DNA of 64,000 bases from DASYLJ01 sp036009625 (GTDB lineage: Bacteria > Desulfobacterota > Binatia > DP-6), in contig DASYLJ010000193.1 of assembly GCA_036009625.1 (NCBI GenBank), positions 62,001 to 126,000 on the forward strand, in the 5' to 3' direction. Position 1 is the first letter of the stretch. Every line of letters starts with the position of its first letter. Positions 51,220 to 59,289 of the stretch are shown in pieces. A program made the position numbers and the translations under genes. Below the pieces are notes generated by a model. It worked only from the letters and a program-made list of their open reading frames with translations, made no database searches and was not told where the DNA came from.

Positions 51220-51987
51220 ATGGAAACCACCGAGCTTCTCCAGGCACTCTTTCGCTGGATCCACATCTTCGCCGGCATCGTGTGGATCGGGCATCTCTAC
51301 TTCTTCAACTTCGTGAACGCGCCGTTCGAGGCGTCCATCCCCGACATCAAGGGGAAGGTCATCCCCGAGCTGCGACCGCGCGCCCTCTACTGGTTCCGAT
51401 GGGGTGCGGCGTGGACGTGGGTCACCGGCGTGCTCCTCGTCCTGCTCGTGTTCTACCACGGCAAGCAGATGGGCTTCGCGGAGGGCGGTTGGAGCATCGG
51501 GGCCATCGTCATGGCGCTGCTCACGTTCCTCGCCTTCGGCATCTACGATCCGGTCGCGAAGAGCATCAAGGACAACAAGCAGATGGCCGCCGTCGGCTTC
51601 GGGCTCACCGCCGTCGTCGTGCTGGCGTACGTCTACGTCGGTGGCTTCGGCTACCGCGCCTACGTCATCCACACCGGCGCCCTCTTCGGCACGCTCATGG
51701 CGGCCAACGTGTGGATGCGGATCTGGCCCGCGCAGCAGAAGATCATCACCGCCATCAAGGCCGGGCAGCCGCCCGACGCGGCGCTGGTCGGTCTCGCCGG
51801 CACGCGCTCGCGCCACAACACCTACATGTCGGTTCCGTTGGTGTGGACGATGATCAACCAGCACACGCTGGCAGCCGCGCCGGCGTCCGCGATCGGCGGC
51901 GTCATCTACCTGCTCGTGGCGGTCGCGCTGGGCTGGGGCGCCGTCCTCCTCTGCTACAAGAAGTCGGCGCAGATCAAAGGCTTCTGA
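51220..51987 (+). CDS. PuuD-like (urate hydroxylase N-terminal) membrane protein
   Basis: The 255-residue protein has about six hydrophobic helices. ALFRWIHIFAGIVWIGHLYFFNFVNAPFE, ALYWFRWGAAWTWVTG, HTGALFGTLMAANVWMRIWP and SRHNTYMSVPLVWTMINQH are the typical segments of urate hydroxylase PuuD. The cytochrome c domain that follows in full-length PuuD is absent. Several conserved histidines could hold heme or a metal. The neighbouring cupredoxin could serve as redox partner. A GAGGAGA site precedes the ATG. Confidence 0.9.
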   Translation: METTELLQALFRWIHIFAGIVWIGHLYFFNFVNAPFEASIPDIKGKVIPELRPRALYWFRWGAAWTWVTGVLLVLLVFYHGKQMGFAEGGWSIGAIVMALLTFLAFGIYDPVAKSIKDNKQMAAVGFGLTAVVVLAYVYVGGFGYRAYVIHTGALFGTLMAANVWMRIWPAQQKIITAIKAGQPPDAALVGLAGTRSRHNTYMSVPLVWTMINQHTLAAAPASAIGGVIYLLVAVALGWGAVLLCYKKSAQIKGF

Positions 51988-52047
51988 CGCAGGTTTGAGA
52001 CCCGCATCGCCCACTGCTAGCACCGAGGCAGTGGTGGAGGTGTGGTG

Positions 52048-52767
52048 ATGCGGGTCTCGAAGCTGCTGATCGGGCTCGGGGTGGCCGTCGCGTGCGTCGG
52101 TTTCGGCGTCGGCTGGGCCCAGCCGGCGCGTGACATGATGGGCACCGTCCGCGCCACCGGCGCGGTCGACGTCTCCCTGGACGGCACCACCTGGGTGCCG
52201 ATGACGGGCGGACCGATCGCCGAAGGCGCCTCCATCCGCACCGCCCTCGGGGGCTCCGCCACCCTCGAGCTGCGGGCGGGCGACGTGATCGGGCTCAGCG
52301 AGGGCGCCGAGCTCCACCTCGACACCGCCGTGCCGCCCCGGCTGCGGCTCGACTCAGGCCACGTCCTGGTACGGTTGCAGCCGACGTCGGTCACCACCAT
52401 CGACACCCCGGCGGGCATCGTGCGCACGCCGCTCGCCACCAGCGGCGCGGGACCTCGCCGCGAGGCGACCATCGTCGTCACGAGCGACGAGATGTCGGTG
52501 CACGCGGTCCGCGGCGACCTCGACGTCCTGCAGCACGGGTCCGGGCTCGTCGAGCTCGAGCCGGGGCAGGTCGCGACGTTCAGTCCCGGCAACCCCGAGC
52601 CCGAGATCACGAGTCTCGCGGGCACCGCCGACGATCCGGACGCGCCCCGCCCGAACGGCAACCCGAAGTCGGACCCGAAGATCCTGGCGAGCCCGCTGAT
52701 CGCTCAGCTCGTGGTTGCCGTCGGGGTGATCACGGGCGGCGTCTTCGGCGGCTTCACGGGATTTTAA
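52048..52767 (+). CDS. FecR-like domain protein
   Basis: The 239-residue product has an N-terminal signal anchor (LLIGLGVAVACVGFGVGWA). A FecR-type beta core follows (ASIRTALGGSATLELRAGDVIGLSEGAELHLD, then LDSGHVLVRL), and the C-terminal hydrophobic segment is LIAQLVVAVGVITGGVFGGFTGF. FecR proteins sense envelope signals for ECF sigma factors, but no sigma gene is near; isolated FecR domains also occur in surface proteins. GGAGG lies seven bases before the ATG. A strong hairpin follows the stop. Confidence 0.82.
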   Translation: MRVSKLLIGLGVAVACVGFGVGWAQPARDMMGTVRATGAVDVSLDGTTWVPMTGGPIAEGASIRTALGGSATLELRAGDVIGLSEGAELHLDTAVPPRLRLDSGHVLVRLQPTSVTTIDTPAGIVRTPLATSGAGPRREATIVVTSDEMSVHAVRGDLDVLQHGSGLVELEPGQVATFSPGNPEPEITSLAGTADDPDAPRPNGNPKSDPKILASPLIAQLVVAVGVITGGVFGGFTGF

Positions 52768-52770
52768 GAT

Positions 52771-52796
52771 CCGCCCCGAGCTACAGCTCGGGGCGG
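52771..52796 (+). terminator. Perfect GC hairpin terminator
   Basis: CCGCCCCGAGCT (52771-52782) pairs perfectly with 52785-52796 around a two-base centre, three bases after the stop of the FecR-like gene. No T-run follows on the plus strand, so termination may need Rho or depend on the stem alone. Confidence 0.65.
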
Positions 52797-52834
52797 GGGC
52801 GAGAGTGGGGCTCACGTGTCCGCGCCATCCTCGT

Positions 52835-52860
52835 GCAGCGGCCGGCGAAGCCGGCGCTGC
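52835..52860 (-). terminator. GC hairpin near the thioesterase 3' end
   Basis: GCAGCGGCCGGC (52835-52846) pairs with GCCGGCGCTGC (52850-52860) with one bulged base and a GAA loop. It lies about 20 bases beyond the stop of the minus-strand thioesterase gene, so it probably ends the dcd-thioesterase transcript. Confidence 0.55.
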
Positions 52861-52879
52861 ATGGGGGGTACGCCTGGGC

Positions 52880-53272
52880 TCAGTCCTGCGGAGCGGACGT
52901 CTTGCGGCGGACGCCGAAGGTGCCCAGGGCTTTGGCGATCAGGGTTCCGCTGGCGTCGACGATCTCGCCTTCGACGATCGCGACTGACGTGCGCAGGCTG
53001 ACGACGCGGGCGTGACAGTGGAGCACGGGGTCGTTCGAGAAGGCGACGAAGCTGACATTGAGGTTGTGGGTCGCCACACGGTCGTTCGGGTCGAGGCGGC
53101 GGGCGACGGCAACGGCGAGACCGGTGTCGAACATGAACGCGATGGCACCGCCGTGGACGGCGCCGAACGGGCTCATCAGGAAGTCGGGCGCCGTCATGCG
53201 CACGACGACGCCGTCGTCATCGGCAGGCTCGACCTCGAAGCCGAACAGCGTCCAGAACCCGGGCGGCTGCAT
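52880..53272 (-). CDS. PaaI family (hotdog) thioesterase
   Basis: The 130-residue product has the hotdog-fold signature FGAVHGGAIAFMFDTGLAVAVA, followed by VATHNLNVSFVAF and a closing AKALGTFGVRRK. PaaI-type thioesterases release CoA from acyl- or aryl-acetyl-CoA, often to recycle stalled intermediates, consistent with the CoA genes in the window. The ATG shares one base with the stop of dcd. Confidence 0.93.
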   Translation of the reverse strand: MQPPGFWTLFGFEVEPADDDGVVVRMTAPDFLMSPFGAVHGGAIAFMFDTGLAVAVARRLDPNDRVATHNLNVSFVAFSNDPVLHCHARVVSLRTSVAIVEGEIVDASGTLIAKALGTFGVRRKTSAPQD

Positions 53273-53781
53273 CACGGGCGATCCTGACGGGCGAAACGGC
53301 CGGTGTACACGGCACTGCCGTCGCAGCGCTGCAGGATGATCTGACACAGGCGCACACCGGCATGGATGACGAGCGGCCGGTGCGCCACGTTCGACATCTC
53401 GAGCACCTGCCGGCTGTCGACGCCGGGCGCGATGAAGCCGGCCGTGACGTGGATCATCAGGCCGAGGCGCGCGAAGCGGCTACGCCCCTCGAGCCAGCCA
53501 GCGATGTCGCCCGGTAGCTTGATGCGCTCGCGGGTGATGCCGAGGATGGTCTCTCCCGGCTGCAGCACGTGCGGCGTGTCGAGCGAGCGCTCCGTCGTGG
53601 TGCGACGGTAGTCGGCGTCGTCGGTGACGGCGACCGGCTCGGGGCCGTCGCCCATCACGCGGATCTCCGATCCGAGGTGCAGATCGATGGAGGCGGGCCC
53701 GACGTGGGCGGGGTCGAGCGGATCGACCTGCAGGCGGCCAGACGCGAGCTCGCGCAGGATCACGTCCCGGGTGAGGATCAT
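53272..53781 (-). CDS. dcd: dCTP deaminase
   Basis: The 169-residue product has GPASIDLHLGSEIRV, RSRFARLGLMIHVTAGFIAPGVDSRQVLEMSN with the catalytic-region Glu, and RLCQIILQRC. These are motifs of dCTP deaminase/dUTPase-fold enzymes supplying dUMP precursors. It is slightly shorter than typical dCTP deaminase (about 190). It heads a two-gene minus-strand transcript with the thioesterase, and is divergent from the enoyl-CoA hydratase. Confidence 0.93.
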   Translation of the reverse strand: MILTRDVILRELASGRLQVDPLDPAHVGPASIDLHLGSEIRVMGDGPEPVAVTDDADYRRTTTERSLDTPHVLQPGETILGITRERIKLPGDIAGWLEGRSRFARLGLMIHVTAGFIAPGVDSRQVLEMSNVAHRPLVIHAGVRLCQIILQRCDGSAVYTGRFARQDRP

Positions 53782-53826
53782 GACACGGCACTGTAGCAGA
53801 CGGTCGACGGTGCTATACAGCGCGCG

Positions 53827-54606
53827 ATGGCCTACGCGCACATCCTCGTCGACGTCGACGACGGTCTCGGCACGATCACCATGAACCGTCCCGCGCAGCG
53901 CAACGCGCTGTCCGAGGCGCACCTGGCGGAGCTGCTCGACGCCTTCCGTCGCCTGGGTGACGACGACCAGTGCCGCGCCGTCGTCCTCGCCGCGAACGGC
54001 CCCGTCTTCTCCGCCGGCCACGACTTCTCGGACATGGTGGATCGCGACGAGGTCGGCATGCGACGCCTCCTCGAGCTGTGCGCCGAGGTGATGGCGACGA
54101 TCCAGGCGCTGCCCCTCCCCGTCGTGGCCCAGGTGCAGGGTCTGGCCACCGCGGCGGGTTGCCAGCTCGTCGCCACCGCCGACCTCGCCGTCGCCGCCGA
54201 GGAGGCCGCGTTCGCCGCACCCGGCGGCCAGGGCGGCTGGTTCTGTCACACCCCGATGGTCGCCATCGCGCGCGTCGTGAGCCGCAAGCGCGCCGCCGAG
54301 ATGGCCTTCACCGGCGATCGCATCGACGCCGCCACCGCGCTCGCCTGGGGGCTCGTGAACCGCGTCGTCGCGCGCGAGCGCCTGGTCGAGGAGACGGTCC
54401 GTCTCGCGCGCGCCGCGAGCCGCGGCAGCCGCGCCTCGAAGGCGCTCGGCAAGCGCGTCATGTGGGAGACGTGCGGCCTCGACACCGCCACCGCCTACAG
54501 CCGCGCCACCGACGCCATGGCCGCCAGCGCGGTCACCGCCGACGGCCGCGAAGCCATGGCCGCGTTCCTCGAGAAGCGACCCGGCGTCTACCCGACGCGA
54601 CGCTGA
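53827..54606 (+). CDS. Enoyl-CoA hydratase-related protein
   Basis: The 259-residue crotonase-fold protein opens LGTITMNRPAQRNALSEAHLAELL. Oxyanion segments are GPVFSAGHDFSDMVDRDEVGMRRLLELC and QVQGLATAAGCQLVATADLAVA, and the AFAAPGGQGGWFCHTPMVAIAR segment is close to the ECHDC3 type. The usual catalytic glutamates of hydratases are replaced by Gly and Trp in this last segment, so it may not be a classic hydratase. Monocistronic. Confidence 0.9.
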   Translation: MAYAHILVDVDDGLGTITMNRPAQRNALSEAHLAELLDAFRRLGDDDQCRAVVLAANGPVFSAGHDFSDMVDRDEVGMRRLLELCAEVMATIQALPLPVVAQVQGLATAAGCQLVATADLAVAAEEAAFAAPGGQGGWFCHTPMVAIARVVSRKRAAEMAFTGDRIDAATALAWGLVNRVVARERLVEETVRLARAASRGSRASKALGKRVMWETCGLDTATAYSRATDAMAASAVTADGREAMAAFLEKRPGVYPTRR

Positions 54607-54645
54607 GCCGCGCGGGTTTGCGTCCCGCCGATCAGTTCGCTTTGT

Positions 54646-56241
54646 ATGCCCGGCATGCCGGCACCGGTCGCGTACTTCTGCATGGAGTTCGGCCTCTCCG
54701 AGGACTTCCCCATCTACGCCGGCGGGCTCGGCATTCTCGCCGGCGACTTCATCAAGTCGGCGCACGACCTCTCGCTGCCGGTAATCGGCGTCGGCCTGCG
54801 CTGGGCCCGCGGCTACTCGCGCCAGCGCATCGGCGACGACGGCCTGCCCGTGTCCGAGTTCCCGTCGTATGCGGCGGACTTTCTCGAAGACACCGGCGTC
54901 CGCGTCCGCGTGCGTGTCGGCGACCGTGAGGTCGAGGCTCGCGTCTGGCGCACGCAGCGCTACGGCAACGCGCCGCTGCTGCTGCTCGAGCCCGTCAACG
55001 CGCGCGATGCCTGGATCACCAACCGGCTCTACGATCCGGCCATCGAGAGCCGCGTCGCGCAGGAGATCCTCCTCGGCGTCGGTGGCGTGCGCGCGCTGCG
55101 CAAGCTCGGCATCGACATCGACACCTACCACTTCAACGAGGGCCACGCCGTCTTCGCGGGCATCGAGCTGATCGCCGAGCGCATGGTGGCCGGCGAATCG
55201 TTCCGCGACGCGTGGGCGGCGGTGCGCGAGCAGATCGTCTTCACGACGCATACCCCCGTGCCCGCCGGCAACGAGGTGCACGACCCTGCCCTGCTCCGTC
55301 GCCTCGGCGCGTGCTGCGAGCTGGTCGACTGGGAGATGCGGCAGATCGGCGGCGATCCGTTCAACATGACCGTCGCCGGGCTGCGGCTGTCGCGACGCGC
55401 GAACGCGGTGGCCGAGCTGCACGCCGAGGTGTCGCGCGAGATGTGGCGCGACGTGACCGGTGCGAGCGAGATCATCGCGATCACCAACGGCGTCCATCCC
55501 CCCACCTGGCAGGATGCGCGCATCCGCGCCGCCGCGACGTCGCCCGACGCGCTGTGGCGCGTGCACCAGTCCCTCAAGGCCGACCTGCTGGCGACGGTGG
55601 CGGCGCGCACCGGCGTCCGCCTCGATCCCGACGTCCTCACCGTCGGATTCGCGCGGCGGGCGGCCTCGTACAAGCGCAGCGATCTGATCTTCCGCGATCC
55701 GGAACGCATCGCGGCCCTCCTGCAAGAGCGCACCCTGCAGCTCGTCTTCGCCGGCAAGGGTCATCCCGACGACGAGCTCGGCCGTCGCATCATCGGCGTG
55801 CTCGTCGAGATGGCGAAGCGCTTTCCGCAGTCGGTGGTGTTCGTCCCCGACTACGAGATGGCGCTCGGACGCGCGCTCACGCGCGGCGCCGACGTCTGGC
55901 TCAACAATCCCATCCGTCCGCTCGAGGCCTGCGGGACATCGGGCATGAAGGCGGCGATGAACGGCGTGCTGAACCTGAGCGTGCTCGACGGCTGGTGGCC
56001 CGAGGCGTGCGCGCATGGCGTCAACGGCTGGGCGATCGGTGACGGCACCACCGGCGCGCCGGATCAGGACGATCGCGATGCGACGGCGCTGTATGCGACG
56101 CTCACGGACGAGGTCATGCCGGCGTATGCGAATCGGGCGCGGTGGGTGGGGATGATGCAGGCGAGCATCGCGTCGACCCAGGAGGGGTTCTCGTCGGACC
56201 GCATGCTGCGGGATTACTTCTCGCGGCTCTACGCGCGGTGA
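54646..56241 (+). CDS. glgP: Alpha-glucan phosphorylase
   Basis: The 531-residue product belongs to the short bacterial phosphorylase type. It opens VAYFCMEFGLSEDFPIYAGGLGILAGD, then FTTHTPVPAGNEVHD, ITNGVHPPTWQD, FARRAASYKRSDLI and the pyridoxal-phosphate lysine region CGTSGMKAAMNGVLNLSVLDGWW. It releases glucose-1-phosphate from glycogen or maltodextrins. The DUF3417 N-terminal domain seen in many relatives is missing. The start could be 54646 or 54655. Hairpin C follows its stop. Confidence 0.95.
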   Translation: MPGMPAPVAYFCMEFGLSEDFPIYAGGLGILAGDFIKSAHDLSLPVIGVGLRWARGYSRQRIGDDGLPVSEFPSYAADFLEDTGVRVRVRVGDREVEARVWRTQRYGNAPLLLLEPVNARDAWITNRLYDPAIESRVAQEILLGVGGVRALRKLGIDIDTYHFNEGHAVFAGIELIAERMVAGESFRDAWAAVREQIVFTTHTPVPAGNEVHDPALLRRLGACCELVDWEMRQIGGDPFNMTVAGLRLSRRANAVAELHAEVSREMWRDVTGASEIIAITNGVHPPTWQDARIRAAATSPDALWRVHQSLKADLLATVAARTGVRLDPDVLTVGFARRAASYKRSDLIFRDPERIAALLQERTLQLVFAGKGHPDDELGRRIIGVLVEMAKRFPQSVVFVPDYEMALGRALTRGADVWLNNPIRPLEACGTSGMKAAMNGVLNLSVLDGWWPEACAHGVNGWAIGDGTTGAPDQDDRDATALYATLTDEVMPAYANRARWVGMMQASIASTQEGFSSDRMLRDYFSRLYAR

Positions 56242-56249
56242 GGCCGTTC

Positions 56250-56330
56250 GGGACGGGGTTCGGGGCGCGGATGCGCGCCGGCTGCGCGCGGCGTTCGCTC
56301 GGCGCGCATCCGCACCCCGAACCCCGCCCC
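56250..56330. repeat. Long imperfect hairpin repeat C
   Basis: Arms 56250-56280 and 56300-56330 pair at 29 of 31 positions around a 19-base loop. The stem contains GGGGTTCGGGGCGCGG, very similar to GGGGTTTGGGGTGCGG at the left edge of hairpin A, and lies at the same distance from a stop codon. It lacks the conserved loop core of A and B. It separates the convergent glgP and LLM genes. Confidence 0.7.
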
Positions 56331-56375
56331 GCCGTTGCGATGATGCTGTTTGCTGCGTAAGGCGCAGCGAGCGGT

Positions 56376-57263
56376 CTACTCGAGTTGATCGGTGATCGTC
56401 TTGGCGACGATCTCGAGTTGATCGAGGTAGTGCTTCAGGCTGGTGTGGCGGAAGCGTAGGTTCACGATCGTTGCGCCGATGTCGCGGTAGCGGTGCAGGC
56501 GGTCGGCGAGGTCCTGGCGCTGGTTTGGTTTCGTCGGGTCGAGTTGGACGTCGATCGGTAGGACCAGGTCGAAGGCGCGGGAGCGCTCGCGCCAGGGGCG
56601 CATCGCTCGCGCGGCGGTGATCATGGCGGTCATCGCCTCCAGGTCGAGGCCGAAGGGAGCCCAGCCGTCGGCGAGCTCGAGGGCGCGACGTAGCGAACGC
56701 GGGGTGCGACCGCCCAGCCAGATCGGGATGTTCTGCTGTACGCCGCAGGGGTCGATGATCATGTCGGCGAAGCGGTGATGCGTGCCGTCGTAGCGGGGCT
56801 CGCGTTGGCCGAAGGCGGTGCGGAGGGCGCGGATCGAGTCTTCGTACATCGGGCCGCGGCCGGCGAACGTCGCACCTAGCAGCGCGAACTCCTCGGCGAG
56901 GGTGCCGACGCCGACGCCGAGAGTCAGACGGCCTCCGGACAGGCGGTCGAGCGTGCCGTAGCGCTTCGCGATCTCGAGCGGGTGGTGGTAGCCGAGGACG
57001 AGGACGTGCGTCACGAACTTGAGGCGCGTCGTCTGAGCGGCGAGGAAGCCGAAGGTCGCCAGCGGGTCGTAGTAGCGGGTGCCGCGGGTCGTGGCGGCTG
57101 ACGTCGGGATCGCCACGTGCTCGCTGCAGGTCAGGTGGTGGTAGCCGAGCCGGTCCGCGGCAATCGCGATGCGGGACAGGTCGGCGGGGCCGGCGTCCTC
57201 GGTCCAGGCCGCGTCGTTCGTCGGATGACGGGTGACGATCGGGGTGACGAGGCCGAGCCGCAT
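56376..57263 (-). CDS. LLM class flavin/F420-dependent oxidoreductase
   Basis: The 295-residue luciferase-like TIM barrel has MRLGLVTPIVTRHP, YHHLTCSEHVAIP, TTRLKFVTHVLVLGYHHPLEIAKRYGTLDRLSGGRLTLGVGVGTLAEEFALLG and IPIWLGGRTPRSLRRALELADGW. All are typical F420-dependent LLM motifs. It is divergent from the acyl-CoA dehydrogenase by 45 bases and convergent with glgP. Substrate unknown. Confidence 0.94.
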   Translation of the reverse strand: MRLGLVTPIVTRHPTNDAAWTEDAGPADLSRIAIAADRLGYHHLTCSEHVAIPTSAATTRGTRYYDPLATFGFLAAQTTRLKFVTHVLVLGYHHPLEIAKRYGTLDRLSGGRLTLGVGVGTLAEEFALLGATFAGRGPMYEDSIRALRTAFGQREPRYDGTHHRFADMIIDPCGVQQNIPIWLGGRTPRSLRRALELADGWAPFGLDLEAMTAMITAARAMRPWRERSRAFDLVLPIDVQLDPTKPNQRQDLADRLHRYRDIGATIVNLRFRHTSLKHYLDQLEIVAKTITDQLE

Positions 57264-57308
57264 GGCATCGCTCTAGCATCCGTCGCTTCCGCGGTGGTAG
57301 ACGGCGCC

Positions 57309-58460
57309 GTGGATTTCGCCTGGTCCGCCGACGACGAGCGCTTCCGCGCCAGCCTGCGAGCCTGGCTCGCCGACCACGCGCCGTCACGCGCGGAGACGAT
57401 TCCGCACGACGACGCGTCGCTCGCCGACGAGTTCGCCTTCCTGCGCGACTGGCAGCGCCAGCTCTACGACGCCGGCTACGTCGGTCTGCTGTGGCCGCAA
57501 CGTTATGGCGGTCGCGAGGCACCACCGACGCAGCAGGCCATCCTGAACGAGGAGCTGGCGCGCGTGCGCGCGCCACAGCTGCTGAACCGCGTCGGCATCA
57601 ACAACGCCGGGCCCACCCTGATCGCGCACGGCACCGAGGCGCTGAAACAGCGCCTCCTGCCGCCCATCCTCTCCGGTGACGAGATCTGGTGTCAGCTCTT
57701 CAGCGAGCCCGGCGCCGGAAGCGACCTTGCTGCCGTCCGCACCCGCGCCGAGCGCAGCGGCGACGGCTTCCGCATCACCGGGCAGAAGGTGTGGACCAGC
57801 TACGCGCAGTTCTCGAAGTGGGCCATCCTGCTGGCGCGCACCGATCCCTCGCTGCCGAAGCATCGCGGCCTCACCTACTTCCTCCTCGACATGGAACGGC
57901 CGGGCATCACCATCCGCCCACTCCGTCAGATCACTGGCTCGACGGAGTTCAGCGAGGTGTTCCTGGAGGATGTCCTGGTTCCTGCGGATCACGTCATCGG
58001 CGACGTGAACCAGGGCTGGGAGATCGCCATGACCACGCTCGCTCACGAGCGCGGCACCGGCTTCGCCTTCAAGGAGCAGGTTCTCCAACGCATCGCGCTC
58101 GAAGAGACGATCGCGCTCGCACGTCGACGAGGGGCATCCGTCGACCCGACGGTACGCCAGAAAATCGCAAGCGCATGGATCGACGTCGAGATCATGCGCT
58201 TGTTGAATTGCCGGACGCTTACCCGACTCGAGCGCGGCGAAGAGCCTGGCCCGGAATCGTCACTGGTGAAGCTCTTCTGGGCGAGCCTGACGCAGCGATT
58301 GCACGAGCTCGGCATGACGATCGAGGGTCCGCACGCGACGCTGCTCGGCGCGCGTCAGCTCGCGTATCTGTGGTCACGCGTCGGCGCGATCGCGGGTGGG
58401 ACGTCGGAAGTGCAGGCCAACATCATCGCGCAGCGCATGCTCGGATTGCCGCGTACGTAG
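57309..58460 (+). CDS. Acyl-CoA dehydrogenase
   Basis: The 383-residue product opens DFAWSADDERFRASLRAWLADH. Then come LWPQRYGGREAPPTQQAILNEELAR, WCQLFSEPGAGSDLAAVRTRAERSGDGFRITGQKVWTS and the closing SRVGAIAGGTSEVQANIIAQRMLGLPR. The general form matches the dehydrogenase at 30061-31245, and the two probably act on related substrates. The start is GTG 57309 (GTG 57294 also possible). Monocistronic. Confidence 0.95.
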   Translation: MDFAWSADDERFRASLRAWLADHAPSRAETIPHDDASLADEFAFLRDWQRQLYDAGYVGLLWPQRYGGREAPPTQQAILNEELARVRAPQLLNRVGINNAGPTLIAHGTEALKQRLLPPILSGDEIWCQLFSEPGAGSDLAAVRTRAERSGDGFRITGQKVWTSYAQFSKWAILLARTDPSLPKHRGLTYFLLDMERPGITIRPLRQITGSTEFSEVFLEDVLVPADHVIGDVNQGWEIAMTTLAHERGTGFAFKEQVLQRIALEETIALARRRGASVDPTVRQKIASAWIDVEIMRLLNCRTLTRLERGEEPGPESSLVKLFWASLTQRLHELGMTIEGPHATLLGARQLAYLWSRVGAIAGGTSEVQANIIAQRMLGLPRT

Positions 58461-58552
58461 TTTCAACTTGACAGCGCGAGACAGCCTGTGGTGCATGACA
58501 TTCGGGTGAGGGAGCGGGTTCTGGTTGGGGCGACTTTGGTCGGGAGAGCTCC

Positions 58553-58831
58553 ATGGGAAAGGTTATTCCGCTTCACGAGGTCGACTCGCTCGTCATGCCG
58601 CTAGCGGAGGGGGCTTCGCTTCGGGTGACGCGATTTCTGGAGTCGCCGCGCGTAGCGCTATCGGTGCACGGACCCGGCGGCGGCGACGCCGGCGGTATCA
58701 TCCTGCACGCAGATCGCGCGAGGTTGCTCGCATCGTGGCTCCTGCGCATGGCCAACGAGTGTGGCGCAGATGATCCGGAGGGAGGACGCGGCGCGCTGAA
58801 CGCACGCCCACTGGCACCCTACCCGGCCTGA
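58553..58831 (+). CDS. Small hypothetical protein
   Basis: The 92-residue product has GGGAGAGC just before its ATG. It is a short beta/alpha protein (VIPLHEVDSLVMPLAEG, FLESPRVALSVHGPGGGDAGGIILHADRARLLASWLLRMAN) with a disordered tail. No family was recognised. The 3' end overlaps the stop of the convergent VOC gene by 13 bases. The ribosome-binding site and coding look support it, but it could be spurious. Confidence 0.55.
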   Translation: MGKVIPLHEVDSLVMPLAEGASLRVTRFLESPRVALSVHGPGGGDAGGIILHADRARLLASWLLRMANECGADDPEGGRGALNARPLAPYPA

Positions 58832-59289
58832 GGCGGCGCCGCCGGATCGCCCGGGGCCTGGACGAGCTCGATCAACTGCCCGTCCGGGTCCACGACGAAC
58901 GCGGCCGCGCTCTCGAACTCCGGGAAGCGAATCACGGTCTCCTCGACGACGCGCTCACCTGCGGCGCGTAGCCCGTCGAGGACGGCGTCGAGATCGCTGA
59001 CCCGGAACGAGAGGTGCGTCAGACCCGGCTCGTTCATCACGCGCTCGCGCCGTGCCGGAGCCGCCGGCGTCTCGAAGTGCAGCAGCTCGATGCGCACGCC
59101 GTCGCGCATCAGATAGATGGCCCGCAGGTGCGCGTCGCGCAGCCGCAGCAGCGTGTCGACGGGCGGCCCCGCGATCTCGAGCCGGTGCTCCTCGGTGAAA
59201 CCGAGCAGATCGCGGTAGAAGCGATGCGAGCGGTCGAGATCGGTGACGCAGATGCCAATGTGTGTGAAGCGCTGCAGCGGAAGCGTCAT
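58819..59289 (-). CDS. VOC (glyoxalase/dioxygenase) superfamily protein
   Basis: The 156-residue product has the two beta-alpha-beta-beta-beta modules of the vicinal-oxygen-chelate fold: FTHIGICVTDLDRSHRFYRDLLGF, then GLTHLSFRVSDLDAVLDGLRAAG and VVDPDGQLIELVQ. Metal ligands would be His near residue 10, His near 106 and Glu near 147. It could be a glyoxalase, epimerase or dioxygenase. The ATG shares one base with the acyltransferase stop. Confidence 0.92.
   Translation of the reverse strand: MTLPLQRFTHIGICVTDLDRSHRFYRDLLGFTEEHRLEIAGPPVDTLLRLRDAHLRAIYLMRDGVRIELLHFETPAAPARRERVMNEPGLTHLSFRVSDLDAVLDGLRAAGERVVEETVIRFPEFESAAAFVVDPDGQLIELVQAPGDPAAPPQAG

Noticed and set aside
53272..57576. A 1434-residue minus-strand open frame spanning glgP and the hydratase
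   Set aside because: Only its last 169 residues (dCTP deaminase) look like protein; the rest is Arg/Pro/Ala-rich antisense shadow of clearly recognised plus-strand genes.
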